Positions 1 through 7,774 of a stretch of DNA of 43,316 nucleotides are shown in pieces. The DNA lies in contig JAAELC010000080.1 in NCBI GenBank assembly GCA_024227135.1, forward strand, positions 1-43,316, in the 5' to 3' direction. The notes below the pieces were generated by a model. That model had not been told where the DNA came from. It saw nothing but the letters and a program-made list of their open reading frames with translations, and made no database searches. Positions within the stretch are counted from its first letter, which is position 1, and each line of letters starts with the position of its first letter. The stretch is from Gammaproteobacteria bacterium (GTDB lineage Bacteria; Pseudomonadota; Gammaproteobacteria; Chromatiales; Chromatiaceae). Both the position numbers and the translations under genes were made by a program.

Positions 1-1148
1 CGAACATTTCCAGGCCAGTCATAGCTTTCAAGCCTCATCACCTCGGCATCGTCGATTTCCTGCATCGGCATACCCAGCTGGGATGCCAGCATGCTCATGA
101 AATGTCGAACCAGAAACAGCAGGTCTTCCTTGTGTTCCCGCAGCGCCGGCATTCGGATTGAAAGCACATTGAGCCGAAAGTAGAGGTCCTCCCGGAAGTT
201 CCCGCTTTTCACCTCTTCCTCCAGGTTTCGATTAGTGGCGGCAATCACCCGGACATCCACCGGTGTCTCCTGATTGGAACCAACCGCACGAATACGTCGT
301 TCTTCCAGCACCCTCAGTAAATGTGCCTGCATGGCCAAGGGCATTTCGCCGATTTCGTCCAGAAACAGGGTTCCACCATCCGCATAGGTAAACAGCCCCT
401 CGCGAGCCTGGGAAGCGCCGGTGGAGGCACCCTTGATATGGCCGAAAAGCTCACTTTCGAGCAACTCCGCAGACATCGCCCCACAATTGATTGGCACGAA
501 GCTCCCGCTGCGGCCGCTCCAAGTGTGAACAGCCCGGGCAGCCAGCTCCTTACCAGTCCCTGACTCCCCCTCTATAAGCACCGTTGAAGGCATTGGCGCC
601 ACCCGCTTGATAAGCGCACATATCTGTTTGAACTGTTCGCATTGACCAATCAGCCCCCCGTCCTCGTAAACATGTTCCAACTGTCGTTTGAGCACAAAGT
701 TTTCCCGTGCGATCTGTTGTCTTTCGAGACAACGATTAACCGACGTCAACATCTGTTCCATACGAAAGGGCTTCAGTATGAAATCTTCGGCCCCCAGCCT
801 CAGCGCCTCGATGGCTGTATCCAGATCGGCATGAGCAGTAATGATTATGAATGCAATGGGATTACCTTGAGCTCTCAACTCCTTGAGCCAGTCCACACCG
901 GATCTGCCTGGCAGACGGATATCCGAAATGATCAGATCAAAATGACAACGTTGTCGCAGGGACTCCGCCTTTTCCACGTTTTCCACCAGTTCAACCAGTC
1001 CGAAGTATTTGCTCAGACTTTTTTGCAGAAAACTCCGGATTCCCGGTTCGTCATCAACGATCAAAATGGATTTGAGTCGACTGCCGGTGGGTTTATCTGA
1101 CAGCCGAGAGGAACCATGGCTATTCTGTTGGGAACTACCGACTTTCAT
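1..1148 (-). CDS. Sigma-54-dependent response regulator, NtrC family (3' end outside window)
   Basis: Two-component transcription activator for RNA polymerase sigma-54. A receiver domain (about residues 26-140) has the acidic pair Asp32-Asp33, phospho-acceptor Asp76 (SDIRLPG), Thr104 and Lys126. The AAA+ domain follows with Walker A GESGTGKE (194-201) and Walker B LFLDEIGE; the reading frame is cut at a WPGNVR motif, so the Fis-type DNA-binding end lies outside the window. The sigma-54 contact loop reads GASTGA (240-245) instead of GAFTGA: the Phe codon is a Ser TCC at 423-425. The ATG start is preceded by AGGGG six bases upstream. It is divergent from the tungstate-binding gene, whose upstream region carries a sigma-54 promoter, so that gene is the likely target (inference). 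The cognate kinase probably lies to the left of the window. Confidence 0.93.
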   Translation of the reverse strand, partial: MKVGSSQQNSHGSSRLSDKPTGSRLKSILIVDDEPGIRSFLQKSLSKYFGLVELVENVEKAESLRQRCHFDLIISDIRLPGRSGVDWLKELRAQGNPIAFIIITAHADLDTAIEALRLGAEDFILKPFRMEQMLTSVNRCLERQQIARENFVLKRQLEHVYEDGGLIGQCEQFKQICALIKRVAPMPSTVLIEGESGTGKELAARAVHTWSGRSGSFVPINCGAMSAELLESELFGHIKGASTGASQAREGLFTYADGGTLFLDEIGEMPLAMQAHLLRVLEERRIRAVGSNQETPVDVRVIAATNRNLEEEVKSGNFREDLYFRLNVLSIRMPALREHKEDLLFLVRHFMSMLASQLGMPMQEIDDAEVMRLESYDWPGNV

Positions 1149-1202
1149 TTTATCCCCTGGCCCTTTGTTGCTCGATTCATTTCAGTTCCACCCTTTTAGT
1201 GA

Positions 1203-1223
1203 CTGTCATAGGATGACCGACAG
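1203..1223. repeat. Inverted repeat, possible enhancer site
   Basis: CTGTC and GACAG arms are separated by 11 bases. The centre lies about 200 bp upstream of the sigma-54 promoter at 1409-1424, a usual distance for NtrC-type enhancer binding. The arms are only five bases long, so this is weak on its own. Confidence 0.25.
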
Positions 1224-1408
1224 GTTCTGGTACTATTTGTCGATTAATTCCTGAGGCAAGTGGGACAATTTTACCCAATATACACCCGGATTTACCCTCA
1301 TTTGTGAACACCTGGCGTTGTCGAATGGTAAGGATAATGGTATTCCTTTCCAAATTTTCCATACAGTCTCTGTTCAAATTTCCTCACAGAAGCGGAGAAC
1401 TGTCAATC

Positions 1409-1424
1409 TGGCATTGCTTTTGCT
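1409..1424 (+). promoter_or_regulatory. Sigma-54 (-24/-12) promoter
   Basis: The sequence TGGCATTGCTTTTGCT matches the consensus TGGCAC-N5-TTGCW at every key base except one (T for C at the sixth position). The GG and GC elements have the required spacing. The predicted start of transcription is near 1436, about 40 bases before the tupA-like start codon. A sigma-54 activator is encoded divergently next door, which supports the call. Confidence 0.7.
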
Positions 1425-1474
1425 GAGTTCAACTCTGTTATCCACGTCAAAATTGATTTGGGAGCTATACCTGC

Positions 1475-2305
1475 ATGGGCCGTCTGTTATCCACCTCCAT
1501 TCTTCTTGGACTCTTACTCGTTTTTTCTCCGCTGCAAGCAGCTGACAACAAGATACTGCGACTGGCAACCACTACCAGTACCGAAAACTCGGGGCTGCTG
1601 AGCGAACTGCTGCCCCATTTCACCAAAGCGACAGGTTACGGTGTGCAGGTCATCGCCGTGGGCACTGGCAAGGCGCTTAGAATGGGGCGGGACGGAGACG
1701 TGGACGCGGTCCTGGTACATGCACCGGGGGCGGAAAAGCGTTTTGTTGAAAGTGGATACGGTGTAGATCGTCGCCACGTCATGTACAACGACTTCGTCAT
1801 CGTCGGGCCTGCATCAGACCCGGCAGGAGTAGCCGGCAGCGGCGATGCCACCGACGCACTCGGCAGAATATCCAGCCAACAGGCGGTTTTCGTATCCCGG
1901 GGTGACGATTCAGGCACCCATAAGAAAGAGACAGGATTGTGGAAATCGGCCGGTATCAAGCCCGAGGGAAGCTGGTACCGGGAAGTCGGCCAGGGAATGG
2001 GTAAGGTGCTGCAGATGAGTGGTGAACTCGATAGTTACACGCTAACCGACCGGGGAACCTGGTTGTCGTACACGGGCAAAACCCAGCTCAAGCTGCTGTT
2101 CGAAGGCGACCCGAGACTGTACAACCCCTACGGTATCATCACAGTCAATCCAAAACGCCACCCAGATATCAACTACAAAGGAGCCACCAGCCTCTCCCAA
2201 TGGATCACCTCCTCCGAAGGGCAGCAGCTTATTGGTGGGTTCGAAGTGGCGGGGAAACAGTTATTCAACCCCTCGGCCAACGCCAGTGAAATCGCCAGTC
2301 ACTGA
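1475..2305 (+). CDS. tupA: Periplasmic tungstate/molybdate-binding protein, TupA-like, without its transporter
   Basis: Substrate-binding component of a tungstate-type ABC importer (PBP-like family 2). Residues 1-22 are a signal peptide ending in LQA, so the mature protein is periplasmic. The TTTS oxyanion-binding motif (about 32-35), the VGTGKALRMGRDGDVDAVLVHAP stretch (seen in pieces at about 62-84) and the SRGDDSGTHKKE segment are typical of TupA. Length, 276 residues, fits the family. No permease (TupB) or ATPase (TupC) follows; mobA comes next after 175 bases. The gene sits behind a sigma-54 promoter and opposite a sigma-54 activator, so it is probably induced by a two-component signal. 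It may supply a transporter encoded elsewhere or act as a metal-oxyanion sensor (inference). Molybdate and tungstate cannot be told apart from sequence alone. Confidence 0.85.
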   Translation: MGRLLSTSILLGLLLVFSPLQAADNKILRLATTTSTENSGLLSELLPHFTKATGYGVQVIAVGTGKALRMGRDGDVDAVLVHAPGAEKRFVESGYGVDRRHVMYNDFVIVGPASDPAGVAGSGDATDALGRISSQQAVFVSRGDDSGTHKKETGLWKSAGIKPEGSWYREVGQGMGKVLQMSGELDSYTLTDRGTWLSYTGKTQLKLLFEGDPRLYNPYGIITVNPKRHPDINYKGATSLSQWITSSEGQQLIGGFEVAGKQLFNPSANASEIASH

Positions 2306-2480
2306 ATCGTCACCCTGCCCATGGAATAAATCGATTGTTCAGAATCACCCATCATCTGACCCGACTCATTGGATATACAGGGGGTGGTATTCACCCTGAG
2401 CACCTGGAACCTGAACACCTGAAGAGCGTCGCTTCCGGACCAGGGCTTGCTTCCATGGCAACCGATTCCCTCTGATCAAC

Positions 2481-3086
2481 ATGGCACTTTCAACAAAAGA
2501 CATCACAGTAGTGGTACTGGCCGGCGGCAAGGGCCGCAGGATGGGCGGCCAGGACAAGGGACTACTGGAAATTGACGGCCGCCCGATGATCCGTCTGCTA
2601 CTGGACAAGCTGACGCCTCAGACCAACAGCATTCTAATCAATGCCAACCGTAATACTGAGCTGTATCGTGAGTTTGGCTACCCGGTGGTTCCAGATTCAC
2701 TGAAAGGATATCAGGGTCCATTGGCGGGATTCCTTTCCGCCATGGCAGCCGCTTCCACCCCCTACATACTCACCCTCCCCTGCGACGGTCCTCTGATCCC
2801 TGCAGACTATGTGTCAAAAATGGCAGGCACACTTTCTGAAGAATCTGCCAGTGAGATCACCGTGGCTCACGACGGCAAACGCATGCAACCGGTCTACGCC
2901 TTGATTCCGGTGCACCTGCAAACCGACCTGGAAAAGTTCCTTTCAGAAGGTGAACGTAAAATAGACCTCTGGTATTCACGACACCAATTCGCGCTGGCGG
3001 ATTTTTCTCATTGCCCGACAGCTTTTCGCAATATCAACACGCCTCAGGACCGGGACCAGTTACTGGGGGAAGGGGCCTCTACATGA
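2481..3086 (+). CDS. mobA: Molybdenum cofactor guanylyltransferase MobA
   Basis: Transfers GMP from GTP to Mo-molybdopterin to make the guanine dinucleotide form of the cofactor used by DMSO-reductase-family enzymes. The nucleotidyltransferase signature LAGGKGRRMGGQDKGL lies at about residues 13-28, and PCDGPLIP is the metal-binding region. Length, 201 residues, fits cytoplasmic MobA. The stop codon overlaps the mobB start (ATGA), so the two are translationally coupled. The 175 bases upstream hold imperfect CACCTGGAA/CCTGAA/CACCTGAAG repeats and a small hairpin near 2379-2399, but no promoter I would defend. Confidence 0.95.
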   Translation: MALSTKDITVVVLAGGKGRRMGGQDKGLLEIDGRPMIRLLLDKLTPQTNSILINANRNTELYREFGYPVVPDSLKGYQGPLAGFLSAMAAASTPYILTLPCDGPLIPADYVSKMAGTLSEESASEITVAHDGKRMQPVYALIPVHLQTDLEKFLSEGERKIDLWYSRHQFALADFSHCPTAFRNINTPQDRDQLLGEGAST

Positions 3087-3652
3087 TCCAGTACCCTTTA
3101 CCCATCCTGGGTTTCTGCGCCTTTAGTGGCACCGGAAAAACTACCCTGCTCGAAAGGCTCATTCCGCTACTGAAATCCCGAAGACTGCGTATCGGTGTAA
3201 TAAAGCATGCTCACCACAGTTTTGACGTGGATCACGCCGGGAAAGACAGTTGCAAACTGCGCGATGCAGGGGCCGATCAGATGCTGGTGGCCTCACGCAA
3301 TCGAATCGCCTGGATCAGGGAAACCCCTGAGCAGGAACAGGAACCCACTCTGGCAGATCTTCTACACTCCTTGTTGCCTGATCAACTCGACCTGGTCCTG
3401 GTTGAAGGATTCAAGCACACCCATTTCCCCAAGATCGAACTCCATCGATCAAGATTGGGTAAACCTCTGATCCATACCCATGACACCAGTGTTATCGCCG
3501 TGGCAACCGACATACCTCGATTTATCAGCCCGACAGGCCTGCCGGCACTGAACCTGAACCGGCCCGATGAAATTGCGGATTTCATTGAAGAAAAACTCCG
3601 GATTCCAGGCAGTTTCGACGATTGCCCCGCTGAAAACCGTGTCGCCGGTTAG
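3083..3652 (+). CDS. mobB: Molybdopterin-guanine dinucleotide biosynthesis adaptor MobB
   Basis: GTP-binding partner of MobA. The P-loop GFCAFSGTGKTTLLERL begins near residue 9, followed by IGVIKHAHHSFDVDHAGKDS and the VEGFKHTHFPKIE motif, all typical of MobB. The ATG at 3083 overlaps the mobA stop and has a G-rich ribosome site (GGGGGAAGGGG) just upstream. An in-frame ATG at 3011 lies inside mobA and lacks MobB-like sequence, so it is not the start. The product is 189 residues, slightly longer than E. coli MobB, the excess being a short C-terminal tail. Confidence 0.93.
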   Translation: MIQYPLPILGFCAFSGTGKTTLLERLIPLLKSRRLRIGVIKHAHHSFDVDHAGKDSCKLRDAGADQMLVASRNRIAWIRETPEQEQEPTLADLLHSLLPDQLDLVLVEGFKHTHFPKIELHRSRLGKPLIHTHDTSVIAVATDIPRFISPTGLPALNLNRPDEIADFIEEKLRIPGSFDDCPAENRVAG

Positions 3653-3656
3653 CCAT

Positions 3657-3784
3657 TATTCTTAAGGGGGGTGGTCAACTAACGCCTCCAATCACTACAT
3701 ATTGGGTTGTAGCCAATCACATCAGATATGCCTGGTACTACATGCTGTAGCGAGAGGTGCTAAGTGACTACCCCCTATTCTTAA
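3657..3784. mobile_element. MITE-like element with 9-bp target duplication
   Basis: A 110-bp core (3666-3775) is bounded by imperfect terminal inverted repeats: left GGGGGTGGTCAACTAACGC, right (reverse complement) GGGGGTAGTCACTTAGCAC, 14 of 19 matching. The core is flanked by the identical 9-mer TATTCTTAA at 3657-3665 and 3776-3784, as expected for a target-site duplication. No coding capacity is present. The first 41 bases recur with one mismatch at 18798-18838, so the end sequence is mobile or repeated in this genome. Duplications of 8-9 bp are made by IS1, IS256 and some IS4/IS5 transposases; the parent family cannot be named from this sequence. Confidence 0.7.
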
Positions 3785-3792
3785 TTATAAGG

Positions 3793-3887
3793 GCCGCGGA
3801 AAAAAATAGTTATCCAGTCTTGCTGGTCTTTTGGCCCAGTTTCCGCGTTGTGGAAAAGGTTGCATAGAACAACTATGCGCCCCTTTT
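3793..3887. other. Hairpin-dense non-coding block, possible structured RNA or repeat
   Basis: Several nested stems occur within 95 bases. An outer 8-bp perfect pair CGCGGAAA (3795-3802) / TTTCCGCG (3840-3847) encloses CCAG-tcttg-CTGG (3814-3826). Immediately after, AAAAGG (3854-3859) pairs with CCTTTT (3882-3887) around GCATAG-aacaa-CTATGC (3862-3878). No reading frame explains it. It could be a structured RNA, the leader of a lost gene, or a palindromic chromosomal repeat. Strand cannot be decided. Confidence 0.45.
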
Positions 3888-4000
3888 GCATCCTCGGCTC
3901 CGTAAACGGTGCATCCGTCACCACTTTGCCAGCCTGCGTGGGAACGTCAGCCCCAATTCTACAGTCGTGGAAACAGCGGCACCTCCCCGCAACGCAGAAA

Positions 4001-4255
4001 CTAAAGTCCTGCTTCCCGGATCAAACCCTGCTTGTACAACAGCCCTTTTCGCTTGATCTGCATTTCCCTTCGCAGCGCATCGCCGTGGCATTCCACAGCT
4101 TCCTGGTAGACCAGTTGGACCGGTATTCTGCCCCGAGTGTACTTCGCCCCTTTTCCGTGATTGTGCTGCTTCACCCGAGACGCCACGTCCTTGGCAATGC
4201 CGGTATAGAGGGTTCCATCCACACACTCGAGAATATAGACATACCAGATCGACAA
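4001..4255 (-). CDS. GIY-YIG domain protein, UPF0213/YhbQ-like
   Basis: Small single-domain GIY-YIG nuclease-fold protein. The start WYVYILECVDGTLYTGIAKD gives the YVY...YTG signature, followed by the conserved Arg of RVKQHN and by GAKYTRGR. I place the start at TTG 4255, with GGAGGG (4263-4268) seven bases upstream, giving an 84-residue protein that begins just before the domain as is usual for YhbQ. GTG at 4258 is the alternative. The frame stays open upstream to a GTG at 4414, but that extension is not domain-like. Members have been linked to DNA repair or exchange; the role here is unknown. It stands alone between the hairpin block and a region with decayed-looking coding sequence. Confidence 0.8.
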   Translation of the reverse strand: MSIWYVYILECVDGTLYTGIAKDVASRVKQHNHGKGAKYTRGRIPVQLVYQEAVECHGDALRREMQIKRKGLLYKQGLIREAGL

Positions 4256-4639
4256 CACTAATCCCTCCATAACACGGTAATCCATCATGGTCATCGACCA
4301 CTCCACCATCCGATGTGCCGGAACGTCTGGTTTGTGTGCAATCCAGGTACCCGTCGGCGCTGGCTGTACCACTACCGGCGCCACAACCCTGTCGTGGACC
4401 GGAGAGCTACTCACCCGGTGTCGATCGACTGTACTACCTGCAGATCGGCATCATACAGGTCAATGCGGACCACAGAGGCATCGGCGTCTTCAGAATACTC
4501 CGTTTCCCACTTCCCATCACCTGGCCTTCCGACTATCCCACACCGCGATCACTCATCTTGTATGCCTTTGAAAAAAGGCATATTATCTAGCCCGAATCCA
4601 TCATCCGGACCAACATTTCCCGTTTCGGAATTCTGAGTC
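4256..4639. other. Gene-poor region with coding-like minus-strand remnants and a hairpin
   Basis: No convincing gene. On the minus strand, 4411-4548 is open and reads protein-like (it includes WETEYSEDADASVVRIDLYD and a following LQVVQSIDTG) but has no start codon. It ends in a TGA that overlaps the GTG opening the frame leading into the GIY-YIG gene. A short ATG frame (MSDRGVG, ATG at 4554-4556) stops just upstream, so a single frameshift may have broken a small gene. A perfect 8-bp hairpin, TATGCCTT / AAGGCATA, sits at 4561-4582, between this remnant and the TonB operon start. Confidence 0.4.
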
Positions 4640-5413
4640 ATGAAGCGTCAGCTGAAGGTGTTGATCTGCGTATCCATTCTGTTTCCAGCAGTGGTCACAT
4701 CCACCACAGCCGGGGCTGCAGACACGTTGAAAAAGACCATGGAACTGCGCCTGGAAGGGCAGCAGGAAAACCGTCAGACCCAGCATCGGGTGGATCAACT
4801 CTCCGCGAAAACAACAGCGCTGCAAGAGGAGTACCGGCAGGTTCTGGATCAGATCGATGGCGTACGAACCCGTAACGCGGGGCTCGAGCGACTGATCGCA
4901 AGCCAGCGGCTGAAACTGGAGTCGCCGGACCGGCAACTGGAAAACCTGGGGCAGATCCGGATGGGCCTGGTACCCATGATGTGGCGTATGGTTGACGTGC
5001 TGGAGCAGTTCATTGCCCGGGATCTGCCCTTTCTGGCAGCCGAGAGGACAGACCGGATTCAGCGACTGAAAAAAATGATGGATGACCCAGCTATTTCTGT
5101 TCCAGAGAAGTACCGTCGGGTCACAGAAGCTTACCGGATCGAATCAGAATACGGCCGGGCAATCGAGGCCTACCATCAGGTTCTGGAACTGGATGGCCAG
5201 ACCTTGTCCGTGGAAATCCTGCGGATTGGTCGTGTCGGCCTCTATTACGTGACATCTGACAGCAGCCGCGCCGGCTACTGGAACAGCGATGGTCATCGCT
5301 GGCATGAGCTGGACCAGGCATTCATTCCCAACCTGGTGCAAGGCATAAGGGTTGCCCGCAATCAGCTGCCGACGGATCTGATGACCCTTCCCATAGCCGT
5401 CCCCGTGCCATGA
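4640..5413 (+). CDS. DUF3450 periplasmic component of the TonB2-type system
   Basis: First gene of the ttpC-exbB-exbD-tonB operon; the family (TonB-system biopolymer transport component, VC1548-like) is nearly always found in this place. Residues 1-27 form a signal peptide. Residues 30-110 are a long charged coiled coil (EGQQENRQTQHRVDQLSAKT and onward). The C-terminal half contains the conserved RIGRVGLYYVTSD, followed by GYWN and W-H-ELD segments. Molecular function is not established; it probably works in the periplasm with the coiled-coil part of TtpC. The end overlaps the next start by ATGA. The ribosome site is weak and I see no clear Fur box upstream. Confidence 0.85.
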   Translation: MKRQLKVLICVSILFPAVVTSTTAGAADTLKKTMELRLEGQQENRQTQHRVDQLSAKTTALQEEYRQVLDQIDGVRTRNAGLERLIASQRLKLESPDRQLENLGQIRMGLVPMMWRMVDVLEQFIARDLPFLAAERTDRIQRLKKMMDDPAISVPEKYRRVTEAYRIESEYGRAIEAYHQVLELDGQTLSVEILRIGRVGLYYVTSDSSRAGYWNSDGHRWHELDQAFIPNLVQGIRVARNQLPTDLMTLPIAVPVP

Positions 5414-6789
5414 TCCGTTGTACGCTCCTGCTGCTGTTGTTGCTTCCATCCCTGTCTGTTATGGGTGTGGGAGCGCTGGGAACACTGTATGAAGAGGTAC
5501 AGGCACAGCGAATACTGGAACGAAAAAACAACGATGCAAGACTGAAGAGATTCACTGCCGCCCGTGACCAGCAACAGCAACTGCTTGCAGAGGCACGGGC
5601 ATTACTGATCGAAGAGCAGGCTACCGCCGCGCGTCTGGAGAAAACATTCGAGACCAACAACGGTATCATTCGTAACCGGGAAAAAACGCTCGAAGGTGAA
5701 CTCGGTGACGCCGGGCAACTGCGGGACCATATCATCCAGTCCGCCGTTTCGCTTCATGAAACCATCGAGAATTCTCTGGTTTCAGCCCAGATACCCAATC
5801 GTGAACAAGCACTGGCGGAAACTATCCGCAACAACGAACTTCCCCCCCTGGATGAAATTGAGGCGTTGTGGCATCTCCAACTCCAGGAGATGGTGGAAAT
5901 GGGAAGGGTTGTCCGTTTTCAAGCAGACATCATCGACCGGACAGGAAAACGACTGGAGAAACAGGTCATACGAACCGGCCTGTTTGGCAGCGTGGCCGAC
6001 GGCCGTTACCTGCGCTATCTTCCAGGCAGCGGGCAACTGCTGGAAACGACTCGCCAGCCCCCGACCCGTTACCGGGATATGGCGCTCAAGCTGCAGCAGT
6101 CAGCGTCAGGAATAGTACCAATGCCTATCGATCCGACCCGGGGGGATCTGCTGGCGGAACTCTCCCGGACCCCCGGACTTGAAGAACGTATGAAGCAGGG
6201 CCTGGACCAAGGGGGGGTGATCGGATGGATCATTACGGGCCTGGGTATCATTGGTCTGACTATTGCCATCGGGCGCCTTTCGGTTCTGCTGGTATTGGAC
6301 CGTAGGATCCGCAGACAATTGGAAGCGACGACCCCCAACCGCCCCAACCCCCTCGGTCGTATCCTGAAGGTATACAGGGATAACCCTGAGATCGATACCG
6401 AAACCCTGGGTTTGAAACTGGACGAAGCGATCCTCAGAGAATTGCCCAGGATTCGCTGGGGCATCGGCACACTGTCCGTGCTCGCTGCCATTGCCCCACT
6501 ACTTGGCCTGCTCGGTACAGTGACCGGAATTATTGAGACCTTTCAGGCCGTTACCATCCATGGAACCGGTGATCCCCGTTTGATGTCAGGCGGAATATCC
6601 CGAGCACTGGTGACTACGGTTCAAGGTCTGGTGGTAGCCATTCCTCTGCTGCTCCTGCACAGTTTCCTTTCCTCCCGAAGCAATCGAATCATCCAGATAC
6701 TGGATGAGCAGAGTGCGGCAATGGTGGCAAAACTGGCAGAACGGCAACCGTCTTCGACTCAACCGGAACAGGCGGTTTCCCATGCCTGA
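5410..6789 (+). CDS. ttpC: TtpC-like MotA/TolQ/ExbB proton channel protein with periplasmic coiled coil
   Basis: Large ExbB homologue (459 residues) of TonB2-type systems. A signal-like N-terminal segment (about 1-22) is followed by a periplasmic coiled-coil region to about residue 260. Then come a membrane segment (GWIITGLGIIGLTIAIGRLS) and the TolQ/ExbB core with LAAIAPLLGLLGTVTGIIET and LVTTVQGLVVAIPLLLLHSF. In Vibrio, TtpC is required in addition to ExbB2-ExbD2-TonB2 for iron-siderophore uptake. It overlaps the upstream gene by 4 bases and the downstream exbB by 8, indicating one transcript and coupled translation. Confidence 0.9.
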   Translation: MIRCTLLLLLLLPSLSVMGVGALGTLYEEVQAQRILERKNNDARLKRFTAARDQQQQLLAEARALLIEEQATAARLEKTFETNNGIIRNREKTLEGELGDAGQLRDHIIQSAVSLHETIENSLVSAQIPNREQALAETIRNNELPPLDEIEALWHLQLQEMVEMGRVVRFQADIIDRTGKRLEKQVIRTGLFGSVADGRYLRYLPGSGQLLETTRQPPTRYRDMALKLQQSASGIVPMPIDPTRGDLLAELSRTPGLEERMKQGLDQGGVIGWIITGLGIIGLTIAIGRLSVLLVLDRRIRRQLEATTPNRPNPLGRILKVYRDNPEIDTETLGLKLDEAILRELPRIRWGIGTLSVLAAIAPLLGLLGTVTGIIETFQAVTIHGTGDPRLMSGGISRALVTTVQGLVVAIPLLLLHSFLSSRSNRIIQILDEQSAAMVAKLAERQPSSTQPEQAVSHA

Positions 6790-7300
6790 CATGGCGGGGA
6801 TACCCACCAGTTTTCTACTGCTCATCGAACGGGGTGGGCCGGTTGTTCCGGTCATCATCGCAACCTCGATTCTCTTGTGGACTCTGATTATCGAGCGTTA
6901 CTGGTTCTACATCTTCGAGTACCCGGGCATTCTGAGTCGCACAGCCAGACGCTGGAGACAGCGGGATGAACGCACCAGCTGGTATGCCCGCCGTATCCGG
7001 GAAGGACTGATATCGGAACTGTCCCTTGCACTGCGTCGCCATCTCCTGGCCATACAGGTACTGGTCAGTATTCTGCCTTTGCTTGGACTGCTCGGCACCG
7101 TGACCGGTATGATCGCCACATTCGATATTCTCAATCGGTTTGGCAGCAGCGACACCGGTGCTTTATCCGTGGGGATCTCGAAGGCATTGCTGCCGACCAC
7201 AGCCGGCCTGGTCACCGCTATTGCCGGTCTTTACTTCAGCAATGATTTACAACAACGCTCGCGGACACAAATCCACCAGGTTAGCGACAAGCTGCATTAG
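6782..7300 (+). CDS. exbB: ExbB proton channel subunit (TonB2-type)
   Basis: Inner-membrane motor subunit that uses the proton gradient with ExbD to energise TonB. The 172-residue length is typical of ExbB2. Membrane segments are at about 18-36 (VVPVIIATSILLWTLIIERY), 100-125 (VLVSILPLLGLLGTVTGMIA) and 145-165 (ALLPTTAGLVTAIAGLYF); the GLLGTVTGM motif is diagnostic. ATG 6782 lies inside the end of ttpC (overlap ATGCCTGA), with GGAACAGGCGG upstream. An earlier in-frame start would put ttpC-overlapping basic sequence before the first membrane helix, so it is rejected. Confidence 0.93.
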   Translation: MPDMAGIPTSFLLLIERGGPVVPVIIATSILLWTLIIERYWFYIFEYPGILSRTARRWRQRDERTSWYARRIREGLISELSLALRRHLLAIQVLVSILPLLGLLGTVTGMIATFDILNRFGSSDTGALSVGISKALLPTTAGLVTAIAGLYFSNDLQQRSRTQIHQVSDKLH

Positions 7301-7312
7301 ACATCAGACACT

Positions 7313-7756
7313 ATGCGCAAGCGACATATCGATACAGAAAGCCCGACTGCTGCGGTGAATCTGACCCCGCTGCTGGACATGGTGTTTATTCTTTTGATCT
7401 TTTTTATCGTTACCTCTTCATTCGAGAAGGCGGAAGGTCTGGCCATTAATCGGCCGGACGCAGCAACCGCCACCAGCCAGACTCCCGGCAGCATCAGCAT
7501 TACCGTTGATGATCTGGGACGTATCTGGATGGATGATCAGGTCATCGACCCTCGGTCGGTTCGTACCCGGGTGGAACGTCTTCATGGGGAAGCCCCGGAA
7601 CGTTCAGTCATTGTCCGGGCCGACCGGGAATCACGCACCGGCATTCTGGTGGAAGTGGTGGATCAGGTACGACTTGCCGGGGTTCACCGGGTCTCGGTGG
7701 CTGCATCCCCGGCTCCCCGGCAAGAGACTCAACGACCGGTACCCCGGAATGAGTAA
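7313..7756 (+). CDS. exbD: ExbD biopolymer transport protein
   Basis: Partner of ExbB in the proton-driven motor. A single N-terminal membrane segment (about 20-38, LDMVFILLIFFIVTSSF) contains Asp22, matching the essential proton-carrying Asp of ExbD (LTPLLD motif). A periplasmic domain of about 100 residues follows. The length, 147 residues, is normal. It lies 12 bases after exbB and 18 before the tonB start. Confidence 0.93.
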   Translation: MRKRHIDTESPTAAVNLTPLLDMVFILLIFFIVTSSFEKAEGLAINRPDAATATSQTPGSISITVDDLGRIWMDDQVIDPRSVRTRVERLHGEAPERSVIVRADRESRTGILVEVVDQVRLAGVHRVSVAASPAPRQETQRPVPRNE

Positions 7757-7774
7757 TTCCCAGGAGCAGCAGGG

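Larger units (their letters stand above)
1149..1474. other. Divergent intergenic region with regulatory signals
   Basis: This 326-bp stretch separates the response regulator from the tupA-like gene. I see no credible coding frame. It holds a sigma-54 -24/-12 promoter at 1409-1424 and an inverted repeat at 1203-1223 that could be an activator-binding site. Confidence 0.6.

Noticed and set aside
2379-2399. Moco riboswitch upstream of mobA
   Set aside because: Only a small bulged hairpin is seen; the conserved Moco RNA architecture is not recognisable.
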